A stretch of 35,700 bases of DNA, taken from positions 1 to 35,700 of the forward strand of contig OMZM01000017.1 of assembly GCA_900315545.1 (NCBI GenBank), in the 5' to 3' direction. Shown in pieces: positions 1-7,620 of this stretch. The position numbers and the translations under genes were made by a program. Below the pieces are notes generated by a model. That model did not search any database. It was not told where the DNA came from and saw only the letters and a program-made list of their open reading frames with translations. The stretch's first letter is position 1. The number at the start of each line of letters is the position of its first letter. The DNA is from an uncultured Prevotella sp. (GTDB lineage Bacteria; Bacteroidota; Bacteroidia; Bacteroidales; Bacteroidaceae).

Positions 1-100
1 ACTTAATGTTTTGAACACCACTAAGTTACTAAAAATCAGCGATATGTGCAACTTTTTACTCATATTTATCAACTTAAATTAATTCCGCCAACGGGTTATA
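1..100. other. Intergenic edge
   Basis: AT-rich sequence downstream of the SusC-like gene, which is transcribed leftward. I see no gene and no clear terminator hairpin. A SusD-type partner, if present, would begin beyond the left edge. Confidence 0.5.
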
Positions 101-3100
101 TTAGAAACTTGCACGGAGTGAAACGCCAAATGAACGTGTTGTTACAGATGAACCGCCAATCCAGCTTTGTTCTACCCAGTTTGTTGCGTCTGTTGCTTCT
201 GCATCGAATATCGGCATGTTCTTGTAGATGTAGAACGGGTTGCGTGCAAATGCAGATACCTGCAGCTTGGTGCAGTGGAATTTATCTGTTATGCTCTTCG
301 GGAAGTTGTAGCCGATAACAATCTCACGTACCTTAACATAGCTGTTGTTGAAGATAGCGTGTGAGTAGTAAGTAGGATCGCCTACGCCCCAGTTGTAAGA
401 CCAGTTGTACCAGCGTGCTGCTGATATCATGATGTCGTTCTTTTCGCCGTTCTCTTTCACGCCCTTCAGTATCATACCGTCGTCGTAGAGAACCTTGCCT
501 GCCGGAGCAACATCTGCCGGAATTACGTTTGCATCGTCGTCAAGATAGTATGTCATACCACCGTGAGCCTTGTCGCGGTAATCCATGCTTTCTACCAGTG
601 AGCCACGTCCCATCATGTATTCGTATGGCATGTTGAATACAGCGCCACCGTGACGGAAGTCGAGTGAGAAATCAAGGAAGATGTCTTTGTATGTAACGGT
701 TGCGCCAAGACCACCGGTGTACTTAGGCATAGCGTTGCCAACCTTTACAGGCTCTGTAGAGAGGAGGTAGTTTCCGTCATCCTGTATGATAGGGAGACCA
801 GTCTTTGGATCTACCTGAGGAGCGTATGCGTAGAAGTCGCCGATAGAGCCGCCTACTGAAGAGTAGAGGTATGCTGCACCGTTGTCCCAGCGCTTGTGCT
901 CGAGGATGTCGATACCTTCAGCGAGTTTCTTAACCTTGTTGCGGTTCCATGCGATGTTACCGCGAACGTCGATGCGCCAGTCCTTTGTCAGCAGTGGTGT
1001 GCCGTAAGCTGCAATTTCAAGACCCTTGTTTACAAACTTACCTACGTTCATAATCTGACCTGTTGCACCTGTTGAAGATGCGGCTGTTGCCTGCAGGATC
1101 TGGTCGTTGATAGTCTTTGTATAGAGAGCGATGTCGATGCCCAGTCGGTTGTTGAGGAACTTGCCTTCAGCACCGATTTCCCATTCGTATGTCATCTCTG
1201 GCTTCAGTGCGTTGTTGCCGAGAGACATCTTCTGCCAGTTGGCTACGTAGCCAGACATTGTTGCCTGCTCGAATGCCTTTGAAGCGAAGTATTCTTCAGG
1301 AGAAAGACCTACGACACCGTAAGATGCGCGAATCTTGCCATAGTCTAACCATGCCGGACGGTTTTCCTTCAGGAGTTCAGAGATGATGATACTTGCGTTT
1401 ACTGACGGGAACCAGTATGAGTTGTTGTCCTTGAACAGTGTAGACGACTTTTCGTTACGCAGGGTTGCCTCCAGGTATGCCCAGTTGTCATAACCCAGTG
1501 TGATGTCGCCATACCATGAAGTCTTCAGCATGTGGAGCTCGTATGGAGATGTCTTAGCCTGCTTAACGCTGTTGTTCAGCGAGAACCAGTTTTCCTGGAA
1601 CAAGCCACCGTCAGTCCATGAACTGAGGTTGTACTGTGATACGCGTCTGCCTGACCATCCTACGAAAGCGCTGAGGTTGAGCTTGTCTGTAAGATTCTTG
1701 TCGTACATAAGCATTACGTCGCCGTAGACGATAGAGTAGCGGTTGTTCTTCAGTTCGTAAGAGCCACTGTAAGAGCCGAATGCGTTAGCCTGCTCAGTGC
1801 GGTTCTTGTTCTCAATCTTGCTCGATGTGAAGTCTGTTGCGAGGTTACCGCGCAGAGTCAGACCAGGAATAATCTCCCAAGATGGAGCAACCTTAGCTAT
1901 GATGCGGTTGTTGCGCTCTATCTGCTCTTTGCCGTAGATGTTCCAGAGATATTCGTCTACAAGACCTGAGCGGCTTGAGAAGTCATACTCGTAGCCTTCT
2001 GCCGGGTTCTCGTGTACGCTTGAGTCCCATGGGCGGTTCTTGTAGCCTGCCGTTGTAATGACGCTGTTGCGGATGTAGTTGAGGTCGTCGAATGCACCGA
2101 ACATACCTGCGAAGTTACAGAGAAGGCGGTACATACGGTATGGACGGTTCTTGACGTGTTCTGTCAAGTAGTTTACGCCGTAGTCCAGCTTCAGGTTCTT
2201 CAGGATGTTGTAGCTTCCGTTCAGGTTGAAGTTGTGCTTGTCGTACTTAGAGTTGTACTGGTTTGGCAAGCTATTTAAATATGTATAAGAGAAACGGAAG
2301 TTAGACTTGTCTGTAGCGTTTGTGATGGCTACGTTGTACTGCTGGTCGAAACCTGTGCGGAACAAGTCAGAGAATGGGTTGCTGCTGATGGCATTGTACT
2401 TGCGCACTGTGCCGTCGTAGTAGAGCACGTCGCGGCCGTCGTACTTCGGTCCGAAGTATGCAGTACCTGTAACGTACTGGTGCTCAACGCCGTTGCGGTC
2501 GTTGCGTGTGTAGAAGCCGTAAGCGTCGGCAGCGCTGCCTACGCGGCTCTGTGGAGTGGCACCAGGACCGAATGTGGTCTGATATTCTGGCATGTAAGCC
2601 ACCCAGTTGCCTGTCCAGCTTGCGTTGAAGTCGACGCCGATGCCCTTAGAGCCACGTCCGCTCTTTGTTGTAATCATTACGACACCGTTGGCACCTTCAG
2701 AACCGTAGAGTGCTGTTGCGGCAGCACCTTTCAGAATTGAGAGGTTCTCGATGTCCTCTGGGTTGATCTGTGCCAGACCGTTGGTGTTGACGCGCTGGTC
2801 GCTCCAGTAGTCCTTGTTGTTGGCATCGCCGTTGCGTACAGGCACACCGTCGAGGATAATCAGCGGCTGGTTTGTACCAGAGATTGACTGCAAACCACGA
2901 ATGTTCATAGAGATAGAACCGGTTACGCCGCCAGGAGCTGTCTTGATAGACACACCTGCTGCCTTACCGTAGAGTGCAGAACCAAGCGAAGGAGAAGCTG
3001 TCTTGGCTATGTCGTCTGCCTTAATCTGGCTTACGGCATAACCTACCTTGCGCGCATCTTTCTTGATGCCGAGAGCAGTAACGACTACTTCGTTGAGGTT

Positions 3101-3415
3101 GGTTGACTCTTCGACAAGAGTAACGTTGATGTACTCCTGTCCTCTTACCGGGATGTTCTGAGTCTTGTAGCCGATGTAGCTGATCTCGAGGATTGACGCT
3201 GCATCGCACTTGATGAGGTACTCACCATCCATGTTTGTCATCGTACCAGTCTTAGAACCCTGTACCTTGACAGTCGCACCGATAACCGGCTCGCCTGTTT
3301 CGTCAGTGACAGAACCCTTTACTGTAACGTTCTGTGCCGATAATGCGACGGCAAAGAACATGAGAAGTCCTGTCAGACAGGCTCTCAATGTGAAACAATT
3401 TTCTTTCTTTTTCAT
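101..3415 (-). CDS. SusC/RagA-family TonB-linked outer membrane transporter
   Basis: An 1104-residue outer membrane beta-barrel that, with a SusD-like lipoprotein, imports glycans or peptides using TonB energy. The N-terminus has a signal peptide ending near LSAQ. A carboxypeptidase-regulatory-like domain follows (about residues 30-105, VKGSVTDETGEPVIGATV). Next comes the family hallmark NEVVVTALGIKK and a plug domain (about 125-240, with LIILDGVPVRNG). The remainder is barrel, ending in Phe as is usual for barrel insertion. The length is typical for the family. The ATG at 3415 begins MKKKENCF, a good signal-peptide start. A consensus promoter lies about 150 bp upstream, leaving a long leader. 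The substrate cannot be read from the sequence; the GH97 gene 13 kb away is not evidently linked. Confidence 0.95.
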   Translation of the reverse strand: MKKKENCFTLRACLTGLLMFFAVALSAQNVTVKGSVTDETGEPVIGATVKVQGSKTGTMTNMDGEYLIKCDAASILEISYIGYKTQNIPVRGQEYINVTLVEESTNLNEVVVTALGIKKDARKVGYAVSQIKADDIAKTASPSLGSALYGKAAGVSIKTAPGGVTGSISMNIRGLQSISGTNQPLIILDGVPVRNGDANNKDYWSDQRVNTNGLAQINPEDIENLSILKGAAATALYGSEGANGVVMITTKSGRGSKGIGVDFNASWTGNWVAYMPEYQTTFGPGATPQSRVGSAADAYGFYTRNDRNGVEHQYVTGTAYFGPKYDGRDVLYYDGTVRKYNAISSNPFSDLFRTGFDQQYNVAITNATDKSNFRFSYTYLNSLPNQYNSKYDKHNFNLNGSYNILKNLKLDYGVNYLTEHVKNRPYRMYRLLCNFAGMFGAFDDLNYIRNSVITTAGYKNRPWDSSVHENPAEGYEYDFSSRSGLVDEYLWNIYGKEQIERNNRIIAKVAPSWEIIPGLTLRGNLATDFTSSKIENKNRTEQANAFGSYSGSYELKNNRYSIVYGDVMLMYDKNLTDKLNLSAFVGWSGRRVSQYNLSSWTDGGLFQENWFSLNNSVKQAKTSPYELHMLKTSWYGDITLGYDNWAYLEATLRNEKSSTLFKDNNSYWFPSVNASIIISELLKENRPAWLDYGKIRASYGVVGLSPEEYFASKAFEQATMSGYVANWQKMSLGNNALKPEMTYEWEIGAEGKFLNNRLGIDIALYTKTINDQILQATAASSTGATGQIMNVGKFVNKGLEIAAYGTPLLTKDWRIDVRGNIAWNRNKVKKLAEGIDILEHKRWDNGAAYLYSSVGGSIGDFYAYAPQVDPKTGLPIIQDDGNYLLSTEPVKVGNAMPKYTGGLGATVTYKDIFLDFSLDFRHGGAVFNMPYEYMMGRGSLVESMDYRDKAHGGMTYYLDDDANVIPADVAPAGKVLYDDGMILKGVKENGEKNDIMISAARWYNWSYNWGVGDPTYYSHAIFNNSYVKVREIVIGYNFPKSITDKFHCTKLQVSAFARNPFYIYKNMPIFDAEATDATNWVEQSWIGGSSVTTRSFGVSLRASF

Positions 3416-3566
3416 TTTTTGTACATTTAAGGATTCAATGATTTTATGTTAATTAATAAGTAATTCGTATGAATAATGATTCTACGTAGAAATTATTATA
3501 GTTGATTTTTTCATATATATTCTGTTTAATGTTTTCTGTAAACTCTTGTTTTTTGTTATAGCGCCT

Positions 3567-3597
3567 CAAAATTATAAAAAAATTACATATAAACAAA
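3567..3597 (-). promoter_or_regulatory. Bacteroidetes-type promoter of the SusC-like gene
   Basis: On the minus strand TTTG (3597-3594), a 19-bp spacer, then TAATTTTG (3574-3567) match the -33 TTTG / -7 TAnnTTTG consensus. Transcription would start near 3560 and give a leader of about 145 nt. Confidence 0.7.
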
Positions 3598-3767
3598 AAA
3601 ATGCAAAAGAAATATTCAAAATATTGACAAATGTCAACAAATTAGGTGCAGATTTTTACAAAATGACGAAATATCTGCACGTTTTAACACATGATATAAG
3701 CGTTTTTTTGTTCTTGGAAGCATTGTGTGTCGCAGAGTGATGCAATGCTTGCGAAAGTGTGGATGTA
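3598..3767. other. Intergenic stretch with two palindromes
   Basis: No credible gene. It holds a palindrome TTGACA-AA-TGTCAA (3624-3637), about 27 bp upstream of the SusC promoter -33 box. It also holds an inverted repeat GTGCAGAT / ATCTGCAC (3646-3653 / 3673-3680). Either could be an operator for the SusC-like gene; this is inference from position only. Confidence 0.35.
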
Positions 3768-3935
3768 TAATCAAATTTTGCCCGTTTACTGTCGCGAGAA
3801 TGCCCGCGAAAGTCGTTCCGGACAAAAAAGGTGCGAAATATGCCCGAAATTCGCATGTTGTCGTAACTGTCTGACGGTCAGCGTGATACTGCGAAATATG
3901 GCAGAAATATGCTGGAAAAGCATGTGTTAAAATTG

Positions 3936-4062
3936 TCAAAGAGCATGTTTGAGATTGTCAAACACACTGTTTGAGGAGGTCAGACATAGTGTTTGAGGGT
4001 GTCGGGCACTGTGCCTGGCAGGGCAAAAAACGCGAAATAGGAGCCTCAAAGATACTCTTTGA
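3936..4062 (+). promoter_or_regulatory. Array of alternating half-sites at 11-bp phase, copy 1
   Basis: Six-base half-sites alternate in orientation and start exactly every 11 bp: TCAAAG 3936, GTTTGA 3947, TCAAAC 3958, GTTTGA 3969, TCAGAC 3980, GTTTGA 3991, TCGGGC 4002, GCCTGG 4013. After two weak slots the same register resumes with TCAAAG 4046 and CTTTGA 4057. Each facing pair is a 6-5-6 palindrome, the geometry known for NtrC-type enhancer-binding proteins. The TCGGGC/GCCTGG pair keeps its complementarity (one G-U) despite several base changes. Binding of an activator array is inference; an RNA made of small hairpins is the alternative. Confidence 0.75.
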
Positions 4063-4199
4063 CAATTTTAACACTTATAGTTGGTGTAGGTTTTAGCATA
4101 TTTTTGCAGTCGGAAAGGTTTGTTTGCATCTCTTTTGCACTTTTTCCCCTGTCAAAATTTTTCATCATTTTTCGCCCCGAAAGAAAATCCTGATGAGTT

Positions 4200-4215
4200 T
4201 GGCACGCTTTTTGCA
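4200..4215 (+). promoter_or_regulatory. Sigma-54-type -24/-12 promoter motif, copy 1
   Basis: TGGCACG-CTTT-TTGCA matches the sigma-54 (RpoN) consensus TGGCACG-N4-TTGCW exactly, with GG (4201-4202) and GC (4213-4214) at the required spacing. Transcription would start near 4226, about 100 nt before mrp. The half-site array is centred about 200 bp upstream, a normal distance for an enhancer. Confidence 0.65.
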
Positions 4216-4249
4216 GGAAGACAAGAAAGACGATTTATTCTGGCGTAGA

Positions 4250-4279
4250 CTTGTATGTTAGATTTTTTTTGTACATTTG
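4250..4279 (+). promoter_or_regulatory. Housekeeping-type promoter of mrp
   Basis: TACATTTG (4272-4279) is a perfect -7 box. The -33 box is weak (CTTG 4250-4253, 18-bp spacer). mrp may therefore have two promoters, this one and the sigma-54-type site just upstream. Confidence 0.5.
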
Positions 4280-4325
4280 CAGACTGATTGACGTTACACC
4301 TTATATAATAATAAGAAGAAAGAGC

Positions 4326-5423
4326 ATGACACTATATCCGAAACTCATAATGGATGTTCTCGCGACAGTTGTCTATCCGGGAACAAAGAAAAATCTGGTC
4401 GAGAGCGAAATGATAGCCGACAATCTGCGCATCGACGGCATGAACGTCTCGTTCTCAATAATCTTCCCGCGCGACACAGACCCGTTCATAAAGTCGACGC
4501 TGAAAGCGACGGAAGCAGCCATACACTACCGCATCTCTAAGGACGTGAACGTAGAAATAACGCCCGAATACAAGTCGCAGCAACGTCCCGAGCCCGACAA
4601 GCTGCTGCCGCAGGTGAAGAACATCATAGCCGTCAGCTCGGGCAAGGGCGGCGTGGGCAAGTCTACCGTTGCCGCCAACCTCGCCGTAGCGCTGGCAAGG
4701 CTTGGCTACAAGGTGGGACTGCTCGACACCGACATATTCGGTCCGTCGATGCCAAAGATGTTCGGGGTGGAAGACGAACGCCCGTACGCAGAGCAGATAG
4801 ACGGGCGCGACCTGATAATTCCTGTCGAGAAATATGGCGTCAAGCTGCTGAGCATAGGCTTCTTCGTCAGTCCCGACACGGCTACGCTGTGGCGCGGAGG
4901 CATGGCGTCGAACGCGCTGAAACAGCTTATAGCCGATGCCGACTGGGGCGAACTCGACTACTTCATCCTCGACACGCCTCCCGGAACAAGCGACATACAC
5001 CTGACGCTGCTACAGACGCTTGCCATCACGGGCGCCGTCATCGTCAGCACACCGCAGCAGGTGGCTCTGGCTGATGCGCGCAAGGGAATAGACATGTACA
5101 GAAACGACAAGGTCAACGTGCCGATACTTGGACTGGTGGAGAACATGGCATGGTTTACGCCGGAAGAACTGCCCGACAACCGCTACTACATCTTCGGCAA
5201 GGAAGGCTGCAAGCAGCTCGCCGAAGAAATGCAGGTGCCGCTGCTGGCACAGATACCGATAGTGCAGGGCATACGCGAGGCAGGCGACGAAGGCACTCCG
5301 GCAGCACTCAACATAGAGTCGGCGGTGGGACAGTCATACCTCTCGCTTGCCCAGGCAGTCGTTACGGTAACGCGACGCAGAAACGCCGAACAGCCTAAGA
5401 CGGAACGAATACACGTGAAATAA
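4326..5423 (+). CDS. mrp: Mrp/ApbC-family P-loop ATPase, Fe-S cluster carrier type
   Basis: A 365-residue protein of the Mrp/NBP35 family, which binds and transfers Fe-S clusters in an ATP-dependent way. It has an N-terminal MIP18/DUF59 domain (about 1-85) and then a deviant Walker A KGGVGKST (K107 onward) with downstream DTPPGTSD and GLVENMAWF motifs. The ATG at 4326 is chosen because MTLYPKLIMDVL opens the DUF59 domain; the upstream extension overlaps the -7 promoter box. The C-terminal CPxC motif of many Mrp proteins is missing: the place after NMAWF reads TPEELPDNRYY. I recall this as the usual Bacteroidetes form. It stands alone, converging with ispH across a shared terminator, with repeat copy 1 upstream. 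Confidence 0.93.
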   Translation: MTLYPKLIMDVLATVVYPGTKKNLVESEMIADNLRIDGMNVSFSIIFPRDTDPFIKSTLKATEAAIHYRISKDVNVEITPEYKSQQRPEPDKLLPQVKNIIAVSSGKGGVGKSTVAANLAVALARLGYKVGLLDTDIFGPSMPKMFGVEDERPYAEQIDGRDLIIPVEKYGVKLLSIGFFVSPDTATLWRGGMASNALKQLIADADWGELDYFILDTPPGTSDIHLTLLQTLAITGAVIVSTPQQVALADARKGIDMYRNDKVNVPILGLVENMAWFTPEELPDNRYYIFGKEGCKQLAEEMQVPLLAQIPIVQGIREAGDEGTPAALNIESAVGQSYLSLAQAVVTVTRRRNAEQPKTERIHVK

Positions 5424-5432
5424 TGTAGCAAG

Positions 5433-5495
5433 TCCTGCTTCCGCAGGATGCAAAAAAAACATTCAGCAACGTGCTACGGCGTTGCTGAATGTTTT
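5433..5495. terminator. Convergent terminators between mrp and ispH
   Basis: Two hairpins. TCCTGC-TTCC-GCAGGA (5433-5448) follows mrp. A 16-bp perfect stem (5456-5471 with 5480-5495, 8-nt loop) has a run of eight T on the minus side, so it is a strong terminator for ispH. The ispH stop codon (5476-5474) sits in the loop, so the last codons form one stem arm. Confidence 0.8.
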
Positions 5496-6346
5496 ATTCT
5501 CATATTTATATAGTCGCGACACTCCTCCATGAGCCACTTGGGAGTGGACGTCGCACCGCATATTCCAACGGTGTCTACGCCGTCGAGCCAACTCATGTCT
5601 ATCTCTTCGGCACGCTCTATATGGTAGCTACGTGCATTCTTGCTCAGACTCTGGGCAAACAGCACGCGCCCGTTGCTGCTCTTTCTGCCGCTGACAAACA
5701 GCACCACGTCGTGGCGCGACGCAAAGTCGGCAATGTTGGGCATGCGGTTGGCAACCTGTCGGCAGATGGTGTCGAAGCTCTCGAAATGGGCGTCCGCAGA
5801 GATATGCTCCCTGATGTAGCTGATGATTTGGCGGAACTCGTCGAGCGACTTCGTGGTCTGCGAATAGAGATAGATGTCCTTGTTGAAGTCGAGTTGCATC
5901 ACGTCGTCGATGTTTTCCACGACAATGGCTTTGCTGTTGGTCTGTCCTACAAGACCGAGCACCTCCGCGTGTCCGTTCTTTCCGAAGATAACAATCTGCG
6001 CATTTGGATTGGCAGCAAACTGCTTTTTTATTCTTTTCTGCAACTGAAGCACAACGGGGCAGGTGGCATCTATAATCTCTATGCCGTTCTGCCTTGCCGT
6101 CTCGTAAGTATGCGGCGGCTCGCCGTGAGCGCGAAGCAGCACTTTGGCGTTGTGAAGCCTGTTCATCTCGTCGTGATTTATAGTCTCAAGCCCCATGCTT
6201 TTCAGGCGCTCACACTCCATGCCGTTGTGTACTATGTCGCCGAGACAATACAGTTGCTGCTTGTTTGTCAGCTCCTCCTCAGCCTTCTTGATGGCTGTCG
6301 TTACGCCGAAGCAGAACCCGCTGCCATCGTCAATCTCTATCCTCAT
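5474..6346 (-). CDS. ispH: 4-hydroxy-3-methylbut-2-enyl diphosphate reductase
   Basis: Last enzyme of the MEP isoprenoid pathway: a cytoplasmic Fe-S protein that reduces HMBPP to IPP and DMAPP. 290 residues. The three cluster cysteines are present: C12 (GFCFGV), C96 (DATCP) and C195 (DTICRQV). So are the substrate-binding motifs RAHGE (H74), GHAE (H126) and SGRKSSN. The length is that of a stand-alone IspH with no fused domain. It is the last of a run of minus-strand genes (alpha-2-macroglobulin, DUF1573, meaB, ispH) with gaps of 60-90 bp, so it may be cotranscribed with meaB. I see no good promoter in the 61-bp gap upstream. Confidence 0.97.
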   Translation of the reverse strand: MRIEIDDGSGFCFGVTTAIKKAEEELTNKQQLYCLGDIVHNGMECERLKSMGLETINHDEMNRLHNAKVLLRAHGEPPHTYETARQNGIEIIDATCPVVLQLQKRIKKQFAANPNAQIVIFGKNGHAEVLGLVGQTNSKAIVVENIDDVMQLDFNKDIYLYSQTTKSLDEFRQIISYIREHISADAHFESFDTICRQVANRMPNIADFASRHDVVLFVSGRKSSNGRVLFAQSLSKNARSYHIERAEEIDMSWLDGVDTVGICGATSTPKWLMEECRDYINMRIKHSATP

Positions 6347-6407
6347 AACTTGAAAACTTAATCGTCAGACAATCAGTGTTATAGCCTCACAGGCTTAAAC
6401 CTTACGG

Positions 6408-7532
6408 TCAATATCCTTCTTTCCTTATTCTCAGTCCCTTCAGGTCGTCGAAATAGGTGTCGAGCAGTATCTGTGCAGCCGTGAACGATGTCATCTCGCC
6501 GCGCAAGACACGCTCTTCGGCTTTCGACATGCGCTCCTGTATGATGTCGTTGTTGTAGAAACTGTTGCGCAGCTGCTCGTTGATGCTTTCATACATCCAG
6601 TATTTAGCCTGCTCGTTGCGCCTTATGTCGAAGTAGCCGTTAGCCTTTACGAAGTCGATATACTGGAAAATCATGTCCCACACTTCCTTTATTCCGTTTC
6701 CGAAGAACCCGCTGTAGCAGAGCACCTTAGGCGTCCATCCGCTTGCCGGCATGGGGAAGAAGTGCAGAGCGTTGCGCAGGCTGGTGGCAGCCATCTGGCA
6801 CTTGTCCACATTGTTGCCGTCGCACTTGTTTATGGCAATACCGTCGCTTATTTCCATTATGCCTCGCTTGATGCCCTGCAGCTCGTCGCCCTGTCCGGAA
6901 AGCTGTATGAGCAGGAAGAAGTCGACCATAGAGTGGCATGCCGTCTCGCTCTGTCCGACACCCACAGTCTCAACGAAAATCTTGTCGTAGCCTGCTGCCT
7001 CGCAGAGAATTATCGTCTCCCTCGTCTTGCGGGCAACGCCTCCCAGCGAGCCAGCCGTTGGCGAAGGGCGGATGAAAGCCCCATCTCTCTGAGTCAGTTT
7101 CTCCATGCGCGTCTTGTCGCCGAGAATGCTTCCCTTGCTCCGTTCGGAACTCGGGTCGATGGCAAGTACAGCCAGCTTGCCGCCCGTACGGTCGAGAACG
7201 TGGCAGCCGAACTGGTCTATAGACGTACTCTTGCCTGCTCCCGGCACGCCGCTGATGCCTATGCGCACCGACTTGCCGCTGTATGGCAGGCACTTGTTGA
7301 TAACCTCCTGAGCCTTGGCATAGTGGTCGGGATTGATGCTTTCAACGAGCGTTACGGCTTGAGAAAGTATCGTTACGTCGCCCTTGAGGATGCCTTCGAC
7401 CATCTCGTCGACAGTGTATTCGTGGCGGCGGTAGCGTCCGCGTTTCAGATAAGGGTTTATGATTGAAGGTTGCTGCACGCCTTCGTTAACTTGCAGCCCC
7501 TTGTATTCCTCGTTGTTTTCAGGATGTTCCAT
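6408..7532 (-). CDS. meaB: MeaB/ArgK-family GTPase, methylmalonyl-CoA mutase chaperone
   Basis: 374-residue G3E-family GTPase that protects and reactivates adenosylcobalamin-dependent methylmalonyl-CoA mutase. Walker A GVPGAGKS at 95-102, followed by LAIDPSS (D126) and SILGDKTRM. FVETVGVGQSE (about 187-196) is the switch region, and NKCD (235-238) gives guanine specificity. The mutase subunits are not in this window. They belong to the succinate-propionate route common in Bacteroidales. 61 bp separate it from ispH, which has no metabolic link to it. Confidence 0.93.
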   Translation of the reverse strand: MEHPENNEEYKGLQVNEGVQQPSIINPYLKRGRYRRHEYTVDEMVEGILKGDVTILSQAVTLVESINPDHYAKAQEVINKCLPYSGKSVRIGISGVPGAGKSTSIDQFGCHVLDRTGGKLAVLAIDPSSERSKGSILGDKTRMEKLTQRDGAFIRPSPTAGSLGGVARKTRETIILCEAAGYDKIFVETVGVGQSETACHSMVDFFLLIQLSGQGDELQGIKRGIMEISDGIAINKCDGNNVDKCQMAATSLRNALHFFPMPASGWTPKVLCYSGFFGNGIKEVWDMIFQYIDFVKANGYFDIRRNEQAKYWMYESINEQLRNSFYNNDIIQERMSKAEERVLRGEMTSFTAAQILLDTYFDDLKGLRIRKEGY

Positions 7533-7620
7533 GATTCAGTTGTATGTTTATGTTTTTTATTTTTAATTCTTTTCTATGTGAGTTTTGTCTTTCTTCTACA
7601 TGCGCGTTTTGCCTGCGTCG

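Larger units (their letters stand above)
3768..4215 (+). repeat. 448-bp dispersed regulatory cassette, copy 1
   Basis: One of three related intergenic elements (others 19890-19443 on the minus strand and 28276-28722). Conserved landmarks in order: TAATCAA left end; CGCGAGAATGCCCGCG (3793-3808); palindrome CTGACGGTCAG (3871-3881); left arm of a 30-bp inverted repeat (3924-3953, 28 of 30 matching); 11-bp-phased half-site array; right arm (4045-4074); CCCTGTCAAAATTTTTCAT (4147-4165); sigma-54-like site (4200-4215). Distances between landmarks are the same in copy 2 and within 1 bp in copy 3, although the sequence between them has diverged. I see no terminal inverted repeats or transposase. It points toward mrp. 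Confidence 0.85.

Noticed and set aside
3634-3939. 101-codon minus-strand frame within the intergenic region
   Set aside because: It overlaps the repeat cassette and its palindromes, is Cys/His-rich, and I noticed no sign of it in the other two copies.
3936-4062. Half-site array as a CRISPR array
   Set aside because: Units are 6 bp with 5-bp gaps and alternate in orientation; there are no long repeats or unique spacers and no cas genes.
3768-4215. Repeat cassette as a MITE
   Set aside because: I could not find terminal inverted repeats or a flanking duplication at any copy. The large inverted repeat is internal, and spacing is conserved despite divergence. Not fully excluded.
5489-6361. 290-codon open frame antisense to ispH
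   Set aside because: ispH carries all three cluster cysteines; the antisense frame has no recognisable domain.
6762-7466. 234-codon open frame antisense to meaB
   Set aside because: Shadow of the MeaB GTPase motifs.
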